This document shows positions 16,865-25,378 of a stretch of DNA of 49,287 bases, piece after piece. Made by a program: the position numbers and the translations under genes. The stretch's first letter is position 1. Each line of letters starts with the position of its first letter. The DNA is taken from the NCBI RefSeq assembly GCF_000952685.1, contig NZ_JYHV01000012.1, positions 1 to 49,287 of the forward strand, read 5' to 3'. The notes below the pieces were generated by a model. That model worked only from the letters and a program-made list of their open reading frames with translations, ran no database searches and was not told where the DNA came from. Origin of the DNA: Stutzerimonas stutzeri (GTDB taxonomy: Bacteria; Pseudomonadota; Gammaproteobacteria; Pseudomonadales; Pseudomonadaceae).

Positions 16865-17632
16865 TTGGACGGGGCCATACAGCAAATTGCCGAGGCGTTG
16901 CGACAAGCGGAGCGCATCCTGATCGTCACCGGTGCCGGGCTTTCGGCCGACTCCGGATTGCCGACCTACCGCGGCGTGGGCGGACTCTATAACGGTCACA
17001 CCGAAGATGGCCTGCCGATCGAAACGGCCTTGTCCGGACCGATGCTCGGGCTCGATCCGGCGCTGTGCTGGAAGTATCTGGCTGAAATCGGCCGCGCCTG
17101 CATCGCCGCCAAGCCCAACGCCGGTCACTTCGCCATCGCCGAGCTGCAGCAGCGCAAGCCGGGCTGCTGGGTACTGACCCAGAACGTCGACGGTTATCAC
17201 CTGGCGGCGGGAAGCCCGCCACAACGACTTATTGAGATTCACGGTACGTTTGCACCGCTGTTCTGCATGGCGTGCGGTCAGGAAAGCGTCGACTTGGCCG
17301 ATCATCTCACTCGTCCCCTACCACCACGCTGCGTAGATTGCGGCGGGGTGCTGCGGCCGCCAGTGGTGCTGTTCGAGGAAATGCTGCCGGACTCGGCGCT
17401 GGGGCGCTTGCATGATGAGCTGCACAAAGGTTTTGACGTTGTGGTGGCGGTAGGGACGTCGGCAAGTTTTGCCTATATCGTCGAGCCGTTCCTTCGCGTG
17501 CGAAACAGTGGCGGCTTTACGGCGCAAATCGATCCATCTGCCAGTGAACTGTCGTTTCTGGTCGACGTGCACATCGCCGAGGGGGCGGCAGACGTTTTGT
17601 CGCGGCCGGTTCGTCACATTTTCGGCGATTGA
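16865..17632 (+). CDS. Sirtuin (Sir2-family NAD-dependent deacylase)
   Basis: A 255-residue sirtuin. The NAD motif VTGAGLSADSGLPTYRG spans 21-37, TQNVDG is at 105-110, catalytic His126 lies in IEIHGTF, and the zinc ligands are C134-x2-C137 and C156-x2-C159. Residue Ala/Tyr/Arg choices that mark desuccinylases (Tyr and Arg after the GAG motif) are not obvious, so simple deacetylation is the default guess. It starts with TTG at 16865, supported by GAGGAGG eight bases before; no ATG or GTG fits. Confidence 0.92.
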   Translation: MDGAIQQIAEALRQAERILIVTGAGLSADSGLPTYRGVGGLYNGHTEDGLPIETALSGPMLGLDPALCWKYLAEIGRACIAAKPNAGHFAIAELQQRKPGCWVLTQNVDGYHLAAGSPPQRLIEIHGTFAPLFCMACGQESVDLADHLTRPLPPRCVDCGGVLRPPVVLFEEMLPDSALGRLHDELHKGFDVVVAVGTSASFAYIVEPFLRVRNSGGFTAQIDPSASELSFLVDVHIAEGAADVLSRPVRHIFGD

Positions 17633-17695
17633 ATTTGCTCATCGAATCGTCAGCAGGCATAGTTCCGCCACTTCGACTTCCTGACGTCTTATGTC

Positions 17696-18340
17696 ATGCG
17701 CCGACACCTCTTTCCATTGCTACCCGTTTCGCTGGTCCTGCTGTTGGCCGCCTGCGCCAGCCAGCCCGAGCAGGCCGAAACGTCGGTTCTCGCACCGGGC
17801 TTCGCGTTCAGCCTCCCCACCGACCTGCGCGAGGCGGAACAGGCTCAGACTGATACCGACGAACCCACCGAACAACAACTGCGTGAACTCGCCGACGAGC
17901 AGAGCTACCAGCTGCCCGACCTGGCCGAAAGCGTGCTTGAGCAGGGTTTCAAATTGGTAGGCACCCCTTATCGCTACGGCGGCAGCTCCACGAAGACAGG
18001 ATTCGACTGCAGCGGCTTCGTAAGTTTCCTGTTCCGCAAGGAAGCCGGCATCGAGCTGCCCCGCTCGACTCGCGAGATGATCAACCTGGACGCACCGAAG
18101 GTCGCCCGCAGCGATCTCGAGCCAGGCGACGTGGTGTTCTTCAACAATCGCGGCCGCGGCCGGGTCAGCCACGCCGGCATCTACATCGGCAACGATCAAT
18201 TCATCCACTCGGCCAGTCGCCGCAGCGGAGGCGTGCGTGTCGACAGCCTCGACGAGGCCTACTGGCGTTCCAGCTTCATGCAGGCCAAGCGTGTTCTGGC
18301 CTTGGTACATGATTCCAGCTCGGTTCCCACTCATCACTGA
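17696..18340 (+). CDS. NlpC/P60 lipoprotein, peptidoglycan endopeptidase (copy 1)
   Basis: A 214-residue lipoprotein: signal LLPVSLVLLLAAC with lipobox Cys20, then a Gln/Glu-rich linker of about 60 residues, then the NlpC/P60 domain. Catalytic Cys105 (FDCSGFVSF), His159 (VSHAGIYIG) and the polar third residue His171 (FIHSAS) are present. Such enzymes cut peptide cross-links or stems in murein (MepS/Spr type). It sits 83 bases before a shorter paralogue on the same strand. Confidence 0.9.
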   Translation: MRRHLFPLLPVSLVLLLAACASQPEQAETSVLAPGFAFSLPTDLREAEQAQTDTDEPTEQQLRELADEQSYQLPDLAESVLEQGFKLVGTPYRYGGSSTKTGFDCSGFVSFLFRKEAGIELPRSTREMINLDAPKVARSDLEPGDVVFFNNRGRGRVSHAGIYIGNDQFIHSASRRSGGVRVDSLDEAYWRSSFMQAKRVLALVHDSSSVPTHH

Positions 18341-18423
18341 TCGCTGAAACAGCGGCTTACCGGGCTTGCATCGGCGAACACATGCCGGCAGAGTGATGGC
18401 TCATTTGCCTGGACTGCTCTGCC

Positions 18424-18954
18424 ATGCTTCTTCTGGCCCGATTTCTGACCGTACTAGTGACCGCCTTGCTGGTGACCGCCTGTTCGAGTCGTGCTCCCGT
18501 CGAGCCGGTTGCGATCATGCCGACGCCTCCTGCCCAGCAATACCCAGGTACCGCGGAAGAGGTTCTGTTCACCGCCTTGGGGCTGGTTGGCACACCTTAT
18601 CGCTATGGCGGCAACACCCCTGACGGCGGTTTTGATTGCAGTGGTCTGATCGGCTATGTCTACCGAGGCGCGGCAGGAGTCGCGCTACCCCGGACCACGC
18701 GCGAGATGAACGCCATGCGTGGCCAGACCGTCAAACGCGATGCGCTCAAAGCAGGCGATCTGCTGTTCTTCGCCACCAGTGGCGGACGGCGGGTCAGCCA
18801 TGCCGCGATCTACGTGGGGGAGGGGCGCTTCGTCCACGCGCCGTCAACTGGTGGAACCGTACGCCTGGACAGTCTTTCCAACCGCTATTGGCAGAACAGC
18901 TACCTCAGTGCCAAACGCGTACTCGACGGTGAGCGGCTCGCTCGCAATCCGTAA
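18424..18954 (+). CDS. NlpC/P60 lipoprotein, peptidoglycan endopeptidase (copy 2)
   Basis: A 176-residue lipoprotein: signal RFLTVLVTALLVTAC with Cys20, a short Pro-rich linker, and the NlpC/P60 domain with Cys72 (FDCSGLIGY), His126 (VSHAAIYVG) and His138 (FVHAPS). Domain sequence is close to copy 1 but the linker is about 30 residues shorter, which would place the active site nearer the membrane. The two genes are probably a tandem duplication with later linker change. Confidence 0.9.
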   Translation: MLLLARFLTVLVTALLVTACSSRAPVEPVAIMPTPPAQQYPGTAEEVLFTALGLVGTPYRYGGNTPDGGFDCSGLIGYVYRGAAGVALPRTTREMNAMRGQTVKRDALKAGDLLFFATSGGRRVSHAAIYVGEGRFVHAPSTGGTVRLDSLSNRYWQNSYLSAKRVLDGERLARNP

Positions 18955-19067
18955 CCCGCAGACGCTGGCCGGATTGAGAACCGACGAGCGGCACCGCTTT
19001 CATCGTGGCCGCCAGGGTAGCGAGCCTTAAGCACGGTTGTTTCACGTTGCGATTCGAGTCACGTTGA

Positions 19068-19387
19068 ATGGTGCCGATCATACGACTTCCAGACCAGCCT
19101 GAAGCCTGCGAGCTGTGCCTGCGGCTGGTGCCGTTGACCCGCCATCACCTGATTCCCAAAGCGCTGCATGGCAAAGCTATGTCCGCAAGCGCTTCGGGCG
19201 GGAAACGCGGATCACCGCCACGCTCTGGGTCTGCCGGCCCTGCCATAACCCGATTCATCGCCTGTTCAGCGAGAAAGAGCTAGCGCTCACCTTCAACAGC
19301 CGCGACGCCTTGCTGAGCGATCCGCGCCTGCGCACCTTTGTCGATTGGTTGTCGACCAAGCCGGCCGGATTCGTACCTCGCCACTGA
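19068..19387 (+). pseudogene. HNH endonuclease-like gene split by a one-base frameshift
   Basis: Two overlapping frames together give one small HNH protein. The first (from 19068) has the N-terminal part ACELCLRLVPLTRHHLIPKALHGK; the second carries on with SYVRKRFGRETRITATLWVCRPCHNPIHRLFSEKELA and runs to 19387. The CxxC pairs and His residues of the HNH zinc site are thus spread over both frames. Adding one A to the AAA run at 19173-19175 joins them smoothly (GGC AAA AGC TAT GTC). It is either a recent inactivation or a sequencing error; no slippery heptamer for programmed shifting is seen. Confidence 0.75.
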
Positions 19388-19534
19388 TTCGCGGCCTCGG
19401 AATATCTGGAAATACATCGGGGTTTGACATTTGTCAGGTGTCGAATTGTCGCACTTTGGCTATGATCGGCGCCCCAACTTCTCGGGTGCGCATCCTGCGC
19501 ACGAACCGTCTCCCCCTTATACGTTAGGTGCCTT

Positions 19535-20800
19535 ATGCCTGAAATACTTCAGTACGTGCTGATCGGCCTCGCCGTGGCCGCCCTGCTCGGTGTCGTTCTG
19601 GAAGAAATAACCCATGTGAACAAAGCCAAGGTCACGCTGTTTTTCGGCACCTTGGCCTGGATGCTGCTGTTCGTATTCTCACCCGAAGGCGCCGAGCGCG
19701 ATCTGGTGCTGGAAAGCCTCAACGAAAACATCGCGGAAATTGCCGGGCTCTGGATTTTTCTGGTGGCTGCGATGACCTTCGTCGCCTACCTGAACAAGAA
19801 GGGCATGATCGAGAATCTGATCTATCTGGTGTTGCCCAAGCGAATCAGTGAGCGCGCGCTGTTGTTTCTGACCGCGACATTCTGCTTCGTGTTTTCGTCA
19901 CTGGCGGACAACATCACCGCGACCCTGGTATCGATCACCCTGATCATGTCGCTCAAACTCAGCGCGGAGAAGACCATCAAGTACGCCGCTCTGGTGGTAT
20001 TTGCGGTCAACTCCGGTGGCGTTGCGTTGATCACCGGTGATGTCACCACCCTGATGATCTTCCTCGCCGGCAAGGTCAAAATCCTGCAACTGCTGCTGCT
20101 GGCGCTCCCGGCATTTTTGGCGGTGCTGCTGCTGGCTGCATTGCTCTCGGTCGGGATGAATGGGCAGGTGGTGGTCACCAGCCACCGAACCGATGTCCGT
20201 CGGGTCGACATCGCCATTGCGCTGATTTTCCTCGGCACCATTCTGTGCACCATCGCCGGCAACTTTTTCTTCCAGATTCCACCGGTGCTGACGTTCCTTA
20301 CCGGGCTTTCGATCATGTTCCTGGTGGCGCGCTTCTTCAGTGACGACATCGAAACCGATCCGATCTTGGAGTACGTGCGCCAAGTCGAATTCGAAACCCT
20401 GTTGTTCTTCCTCGGCATTCTGCTGTTAGTCGGCATGCTCAAGGAGATCCATGTACTGGACGGGTTGGTGCGCATATACGACCAGGTCCCGGCGGTGCTG
20501 GCCAACTATCTGATGGGCGTGCTATCGGCCGCGATCGACAACGTGCCGCTGACGGCCGCGTTGCTCAAGTCCGGACTGGAAATGGGCGTAGCCGAGTGGA
20601 TGGTGCTGACCTATGCGGTCGGGGTCGGCGGTTCGCTGCTGGTGATAGGGTCCGCCGCCGGGATCGTCGCGATGAGCAAGGTGCCGGGGCTGACGTTCGG
20701 CAGCTACCTCAGGTACAGCCTGTATCTATTCATCGCATTCAATCTCGGGTTTGCCGGTGTTTATCTGACGGGGCTGGCTGTGGCGGGTTCGCTCGGCTAG
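19535..20800 (+). CDS. nhaD: NhaD-type sodium/proton antiporter
   Basis: A 421-residue inner-membrane protein of the ion transporter superfamily with about eleven to thirteen helices. Typical NhaD stretches are VLEEITHVNKAKVTLFFGTLAW, LFLTATFCFVFSSLADNITATLVSITL, NSGGVALITGDVTTLMIF and LSAAIDNVPLTAALLKSG; the paired SSLADN and AAIDNVP loops hold the conserved Asp-Asn residues. It would expel Na+ (or Li+) in exchange for protons, useful in saline or alkaline habitats. It stands alone, convergent with the phosphoesterase gene. Confidence 0.9.
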   Translation: MPEILQYVLIGLAVAALLGVVLEEITHVNKAKVTLFFGTLAWMLLFVFSPEGAERDLVLESLNENIAEIAGLWIFLVAAMTFVAYLNKKGMIENLIYLVLPKRISERALLFLTATFCFVFSSLADNITATLVSITLIMSLKLSAEKTIKYAALVVFAVNSGGVALITGDVTTLMIFLAGKVKILQLLLLALPAFLAVLLLAALLSVGMNGQVVVTSHRTDVRRVDIAIALIFLGTILCTIAGNFFFQIPPVLTFLTGLSIMFLVARFFSDDIETDPILEYVRQVEFETLLFFLGILLLVGMLKEIHVLDGLVRIYDQVPAVLANYLMGVLSAAIDNVPLTAALLKSGLEMGVAEWMVLTYAVGVGGSLLVIGSAAGIVAMSKVPGLTFGSYLRYSLYLFIAFNLGFAGVYLTGLAVAGSLG

Positions 20801-20852
20801 CAGCGTTCGTACCAGGCGCAGCAGGTGGCCGTGGAAGGTGCATCTGCTGCGG

Positions 20853-21656
20853 CTACCAATGCAGGTTGAAGTGCGAACCCAGCACGAAGCAGTCGTCTAG
20901 CAGATCCCAACGTTCCACACAGGCCGTCTTGCCGGTGCCGGAGCGGAGCTTCAGACGGTTGAAGGAGTTCGGTGACGTGCCGCGGACCCGTGACGACAGC
21001 GTGGTGCCGGCCTGGACCATCCAGATCTCTCGCGACAGTCCTGGGTATTGCCTGGACAACGGCAGCACGTAGGGCAAGTGAATATGCCCCCCCATCACCA
21101 GATCCAGCCCCTCGTCGGCCCACCGGTGCAAGGCGTCATCGGCGTTGTGCTGCAGATTGCTCAGATCGCTCAAGACCATGGCACCGAAGGGCTGGTGCGC
21201 GACCACGATGCGCAGCTTATTCGGGCTGGTCTGTCTTAGCCGCTGCGTGACCACCTGCACCTGCTCATCGGTGACGAGCCCGTCTTTGTGCCGCCGCGGG
21301 TGCGTGGTGTTGAGGCCGATGATCAGTACTTCGTCGTTCTCGAACGTGGGCTCGAGGTCGTCGCCGAAGTGCCGCCGGTAGTTTCGATAGGGCATCAAGA
21401 AGCGCGCAAAAACGTTATACAGCGGAATATCGTGATTGCCCGGGATCACTAACGTTTCGGCAATACCATGGCCGTGCAGACGCTGGACGAAGGCCTGTGC
21501 TGCAGCGAACTGCGAAACTCTGGCACGCTGGGTAATATCGCCCGAGAAGATCAACAGATCGGCCCCGTGCTCCTTCACATGATCTTCCATGGCTTGCACC
21601 ACGCCCGGTTGCTCGGTGCCGAAGTGAGTGTCGGAGATCTGCACGATGGTCGTCAT
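20853..21656 (-). CDS. Calcineurin-like metallophosphoesterase
   Basis: A 267-residue enzyme of the class III cyclic-nucleotide phosphodiesterase type. Metal-binding motifs are readable: D9-T-H11, G39-D40, G73-N-H-D76, VVAHQPFG and GGHIHLP. The two-metal site hydrolyses phosphoesters; substrate could be cyclic nucleotides or other diesters. The start MTTIVQISDTHFG at 21656 is chosen; the frame extends 34 codons upstream without conservation. It is divergent from the cobalamin riboswitch and btuB. Confidence 0.85.
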   Translation of the reverse strand: MTTIVQISDTHFGTEQPGVVQAMEDHVKEHGADLLIFSGDITQRARVSQFAAAQAFVQRLHGHGIAETLVIPGNHDIPLYNVFARFLMPYRNYRRHFGDDLEPTFENDEVLIIGLNTTHPRRHKDGLVTDEQVQVVTQRLRQTSPNKLRIVVAHQPFGAMVLSDLSNLQHNADDALHRWADEGLDLVMGGHIHLPYVLPLSRQYPGLSREIWMVQAGTTLSSRVRGTSPNSFNRLKLRSGTGKTACVERWDLLDDCFVLGSHFNLHW

Positions 21657-21830
21657 TGGCTGGCGTCTTCTCGTTGGGGCCGGTGGCGGATGGGCATTGT
21701 TGCATTCGAAGCCGTTCAGCGTCCGGCGTTCCGGTAAATCTCCAAGAAGGGTATTCAAACCTGCCGCAGAGCTACTCGCGCGCGCTTCCAGTTGCGCTGC
21801 GTGGGGCCTTGGACTAACCTCCGCGCTGCT

Positions 21831-22022
21831 TCAGGTGCCCCCTGGCAAAAAGCCAGAAGGGTGAAACAGGGAAGCCGGTCCATTCTTTGGAAGATTCCGG
21901 CGCTGCCCCCGCAACGGTAGGCGAGACAGGAAACCGCTCATAGCCACTGTGCCACAGGCATGGGAAGGCGCGGTTTTTCAGGGTGCCACAGGCATCCGCT
22001 CGCGAGCCCGGAGACCGGCCTG
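21831..22022 (+). promoter_or_regulatory. Cobalamin riboswitch
   Basis: The adenosylcobalamin aptamer is recognised by ordered pieces: CAGGTGCCCC at 21832, GGTGAAACAGGGAAGCCGGT, CGCTGCCCCCGCAACGGTA, the B12-box-like GCCACTGTGCCACAGGCATGGGAAGGCG (here split: GCCACTGTGC at 21944, TGGGAAGGCG at 21961) and the closing GAGCCCGGAGACCGGCC (22004-22020). It lies 130 bases before btuB and would repress the uptake and synthesis operon when cobalamin is plentiful. Confidence 0.95.
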
Positions 22023-22094
22023 TCGCATTCCACGGCAGTGCGGCGGGCGCTGATCGGGGTGCGGCTGCCTGCACCTGCACTCCTTTCTTTGCGA

Positions 22095-22144
22095 TCTCCG
22101 TCTGCCTTTATCGACTATTTGTCGTGCGGCGGGCACGACGGAGA
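22095..22144 (+). promoter_or_regulatory. Probable expression platform: anti-SD/SD pair of btuB
   Basis: TCTCCGTC (22095-22102) is perfectly complementary to GACGGAGA (22137-22144), which contains the btuB Shine-Dalgarno GGAG. A competing hairpin GTCGTGC (22121-22127)/GCACGAC (22133-22139) uses part of the same sequence and would leave the Shine-Dalgarno free. The two structures exclude each other, as expected for translational control by the riboswitch. Confidence 0.55.
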
Positions 22145-22151
22145 CCTGAAC

Positions 22152-24026
22152 TTGATTCGCACGTCCTTTACCGCCTCTGCAGCCTGCGCGCTGCTTGGCT
22201 GTTCTTCGCTGTCTTTCTCCCAGACGCTTCAGCCGGTCAACCTCAATGAACAGGTGGTCACGGCGACCCGTACCGAACGCTCGTTCAGTCGCATCGCATC
22301 AAGCACCGTGATTAGCCGCGAAGAGATCGAGCGCAGCCAGGCGTCCAGCGTGCTCGATCTGCTGCGGGGACTTGCTGGGGTGAGCGTTTCAGCCAATGGC
22401 GGACGCGGCAAAACCTCGTCGGTGTATATCCGCGGCACTAGCAGCCAGCATTTACTGGTCCTGGTGGATGGCATCAAGGTCGGTTCGGCGACCGCTGGCG
22501 GCGCATCGCTGGAGAGCATTCCGGTGGAACAGATCGAGCGTATCGAGCTGGTGCGCGGGCCGCGTTCGAGCCTTTATGGCTCGGAGGCGGTCGGCGGTGT
22601 GATGCAGATTTTCACTCGCCAGGGCGATGGCGATGGATTCAGGCCCTATCTCTCGGTTGGCGCAGGCAGTCGCTCCAGTTTCAACGGTACGGCGGGCATT
22701 TCCGGCGGGCAAGGTGCTGGCTGGTTCAATCTTGGCGTTGCCAGCGAATCCACTGACGGCACCAATTCCCGCGCGTATCGCACCACGACCCCTCGGGCGT
22801 ACGAGGCGGATGCTGACGGCTACCGTGAGTTATCCGGCTCGCTAAGAGGCGGCTACCGGTTCGACAATGGCCTGGAACTGGATGGCAGCTGGCTGCAGGT
22901 CGAGACCCACAGCGACTACGACTCGAGAGTCTCCTCGGGCAACAGCGGCCGCTTCGCCTACAGCGACGGTGGTCAGCAGGTCGTGGGCGCCCGCGCTCGG
23001 TTCACGCCGATCGAGCCCTGGCTGGTGACCCTCCAGGGCGGGCACAGCGAAGACAACAGTGATAACCACCGCGACGGTGAATTCTTTTCACGCTTCGACA
23101 CCGAGCGAGACACCTTAGGCTGGCAGAACGATTTCAGCATCACCGACGAGCAGTTGCTCACGCTTGGTTTCGACTATCAGCAGGATCGCATCGACGTGAG
23201 CGATGCCTATGCGATCGATTCGCGTGATAACAAGGGCGCCTACCTGCAGTACCAGGCCCGCTTCGGTCGACATGGCCTGCTGGCCGGTCTGCGTCGCGAT
23301 GACAACGAGCAGTTCGGCAGCCACGACACCGGCAATCTGGGTTGGAGTTACGATCTTCGGGACAACCTGGTGCTCAGCGCGTCTTACGGTACCGCGTTCA
23401 AGGCGCCGACGTTCAATGACCTGTATGCGCCGGATACGGGCTTCACCGCAGGCAATCCGGACCTCACGCCCGAGGAGTCGCAAAGCTATGAATTGGGCCT
23501 GAAAGGCCAACAGCAATGGGGCGAATGGGGCCTGAACGCGTTCGAGACGCAGATCAACGATCTGATTATCTGGACCGGTAGCGACCCCATGCAGCCGCAG
23601 AATCTGGATGTCGCGCGGATCCGTGGCCTCGAAGGCAGCGTCGCGACAAACCTGCTTGGCTGGGATGTCGCTACCACTCTGACGATTCTTGACCCCCAAG
23701 ACCGCAGCAAGGCCAATCACGGACATCTGCTGCCGCGCCGCGCCAAACGCGCACTCAATATCGATCTGGACCGCACGATTGGTCGCTTCGGCGTCGGTAC
23801 TACCTTTTACACGACCAGTCAGCGTTACGACCGGGCAAGCAACGCCGATGCCGAGCGGCTCCCCGGCTATGCGCTGGTGGATCTGCGAGGCGAATACCGC
23901 ATCGACGCGTCCTGGCGGCTACAGGCCAGGCTGACGAATCTATTCGACCGTGACTACGAAACCGCGCAGACCTATGAGCAGCCCGGTCGGGCGGTTCACT
24001 TCACGGTTCGCTATCAGGCGCTCTAA
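22152..24026 (+). CDS. btuB: BtuB, TonB-dependent outer-membrane cobalamin receptor
   Basis: A 624-residue TonB-dependent receptor. After a signal peptide ([21 protein letters not shown]) comes a TonB-box-like NEQVVTATRTE, the plug (VLDLLRGLAGVSVSANGGRGKTSSVYIRGTSSQHLLVLVDG, in two conserved blocks) and a 22-strand barrel ending in Leu after HFTVRYQAL. The plug text is that of BtuB. I choose TTG 22152 because GGAG lies eight bases upstream and the signal peptide follows; the open frame to 21960 lies inside the riboswitch and cannot be coding. It heads the cobalamin operon. Confidence 0.93.
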   Translation: MIRTSFTASAACALLGCSSLSFSQTLQPVNLNEQVVTATRTERSFSRIASSTVISREEIERSQASSVLDLLRGLAGVSVSANGGRGKTSSVYIRGTSSQHLLVLVDGIKVGSATAGGASLESIPVEQIERIELVRGPRSSLYGSEAVGGVMQIFTRQGDGDGFRPYLSVGAGSRSSFNGTAGISGGQGAGWFNLGVASESTDGTNSRAYRTTTPRAYEADADGYRELSGSLRGGYRFDNGLELDGSWLQVETHSDYDSRVSSGNSGRFAYSDGGQQVVGARARFTPIEPWLVTLQGGHSEDNSDNHRDGEFFSRFDTERDTLGWQNDFSITDEQLLTLGFDYQQDRIDVSDAYAIDSRDNKGAYLQYQARFGRHGLLAGLRRDDNEQFGSHDTGNLGWSYDLRDNLVLSASYGTAFKAPTFNDLYAPDTGFTAGNPDLTPEESQSYELGLKGQQQWGEWGLNAFETQINDLIIWTGSDPMQPQNLDVARIRGLEGSVATNLLGWDVATTLTILDPQDRSKANHGHLLPRRAKRALNIDLDRTIGRFGVGTTFYTTSQRYDRASNADAERLPGYALVDLRGEYRIDASWRLQARLTNLFDRDYETAQTYEQPGRAVHFTVRYQAL

Positions 24027-24058
24027 CGCAGTTCCAACGACCTACAAGGAGAACGCAA

Positions 24059-24628
24059 ATGATCAGATTGTCCCCCAGGGCCCAACTGGCCGTTGGCATC
24101 GCGCTGGTGGCGCTGATGGCTATGACCCGCGGCCAGCACTTCGCGTCGGTGAACCTGCCGAGCGCATCCTGGGCGGTGTTCTTCCTCGCCGGTGTGCTGC
24201 TCGCGCCACGCTGGGTCTTTCCGGCACTGTTCGTCGAGGCTTCGCTGCTGGATTTTGCCGCTATCGAATGGAACGGCGTAAGCAGCTATTGCCTGTCGCC
24301 GGCCTACTGGATGCTGGCGCCGGCGTACGGCTCGTTGTGGTTCGGAGGGCGCACCTACGCGCGATTGCACCGTGATCAGCTATCCAGCCTGGCGGTTCTG
24401 GCGGGGGTGGTGATGCTGAGTGCGTTTGTCTGCTACCTGTTTTCCGGTGGTGGCTTCCTGTTCTTTTCGGGTCGCTATCCCGATCCAAGTCTGGCGCAAC
24501 TGGTCGAGCGCATCGGCATCTACTATCCACGTAATCTGGGCACGCTGGCGCTCTATGTCGGAACCGCCGCGGTACTGTTCAGCGGGTTGCGTGTCTGGAC
24601 TGTCCAGCGTCAGGGGGCTCGTATATGA
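24059..24628 (+). CDS. btuM: BtuM-like solitary cobalamin transporter (ECF S-component type)
   Basis: A 189-residue integral membrane protein with about six helices, AAGGAGAACGCAA before its ATG. Its place between btuB and cobO under a cobalamin riboswitch and its size match BtuM, a vitamin B12 transporter related to ECF S-components that works without a dedicated energy module. The family is reported to use one invariant Cys (Cys80 in the Thiobacillus protein, from memory) to bind and decyanate cobalamin; here Cys78 in GVSSYCLSPAYW is at the same place. Assignment is from context and this residue, not a search. Confidence 0.7.
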   Translation: MIRLSPRAQLAVGIALVALMAMTRGQHFASVNLPSASWAVFFLAGVLLAPRWVFPALFVEASLLDFAAIEWNGVSSYCLSPAYWMLAPAYGSLWFGGRTYARLHRDQLSSLAVLAGVVMLSAFVCYLFSGGGFLFFSGRYPDPSLAQLVERIGIYYPRNLGTLALYVGTAAVLFSGLRVWTVQRQGARI

Positions 24629-25236
24629 CCGAGTCGAGCGAGCGCGATGAGCGCCACAAGGCACGCATGCAGCGCAAGAAGGCCGTTGTCGACGCGAAGA
24701 TTGCCGAGGCCCAAGACGAGTACGGCCTGTTGTTGGTGCACAGCGGAAACGGCAAGGGCAAGAGCAGCTCCGCCTTCGGCATGGTTGCCCGCGCGCTCGG
24801 CCATGGCATCAAGGTCGGGGTGGTGCAATTCATCAAAGGCGCCGCGAGCACTGGTGAGGAAACTTTTTTTCGGCGCTTTCCTGACGAAGTTCGCTATCAC
24901 GTAATGGGTGAAGGCTTTACCTGGGAAACCCAGGATCGCCAACGTGACATCGCCAAGGCACGCGAGGCCTGGACGGTGGCAGCCGAGCTGCTGGCCGATC
25001 CGGGCATTGGATTGGTAGTGCTCGACGAACTGAACATCGCCCTGAAATATGGATATCTCGACCTCGAGCCCGTGCTCGCCGATATCGAATCGCGGCCGAT
25101 GTTGCAGCATGTGGTGGTCACCGGACGAGGCGCGCCGCCCGGATTGATAGAAGCGGCCGACACCGTGACGGAAATGAGTCTGGTCAAACATGCCTTCAAG
25201 GCCGGGGTGAAGGCGCAGAAAGGGGTGGAGTTCTGA
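24625..25236 (+). CDS. cobO: CobO, corrinoid adenosyltransferase
   Basis: A 203-residue CobO/BtuR/CobA-type enzyme that transfers the adenosyl group of ATP to cob(I)yrinic acid a,c-diamide or salvaged corrinoids. The P-loop GNGKGKS lies at 41-47 and the family stretches VGVVQFIKGA, VVLDELNIALKYGYLD and VVTGRGAP follow. The charged N-terminal extension (about 30 residues) is usual in proteobacteria. It overlaps btuM by four bases (ATGA). Confidence 0.96.
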   Translation: MTESSERDERHKARMQRKKAVVDAKIAEAQDEYGLLLVHSGNGKGKSSSAFGMVARALGHGIKVGVVQFIKGAASTGEETFFRRFPDEVRYHVMGEGFTWETQDRQRDIAKAREAWTVAAELLADPGIGLVVLDELNIALKYGYLDLEPVLADIESRPMLQHVVVTGRGAPPGLIEAADTVTEMSLVKHAFKAGVKAQKGVEF

Positions 25237-25255
25237 TGCCTGCGACCCAGAGCGG

Positions 25256-25326
25256 CGTAGGGTGGATGACGCTTTTTTCATCCGCCATTGCCGTCGGTGG
25301 ATGGGTGGAGCGTCATCCACCCTACG
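25256..25326. repeat. Long imperfect palindrome between cobO and cobB
   Basis: Perfect 17-base arms CGTAGGGTGGATGACGC (25256-25272) and GCGTCATCCACCCTACG (25310-25326) enclose a second pair, CATCCGCC (25279-25286) and GGTGGATG (25296-25303). This gives a long hairpin of about 71 bases. It is the only sizeable gap in an otherwise overlapping operon and looks like an inserted interspersed repeat or small MITE-like element. No second copy was noticed in this window. Confidence 0.7.
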
Positions 25327-25378
25327 GTGTCGCGCCGCTGGCGACTGAACCAACGCCCGCCGGAAGCGGGGTCGCACG

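Noticed and set aside
21960..22151. N-terminal extension of BtuB to the ATG at 21960
   Set aside because: The ATG is part of the cobalamin aptamer core, and the signal peptide begins only after 22152.
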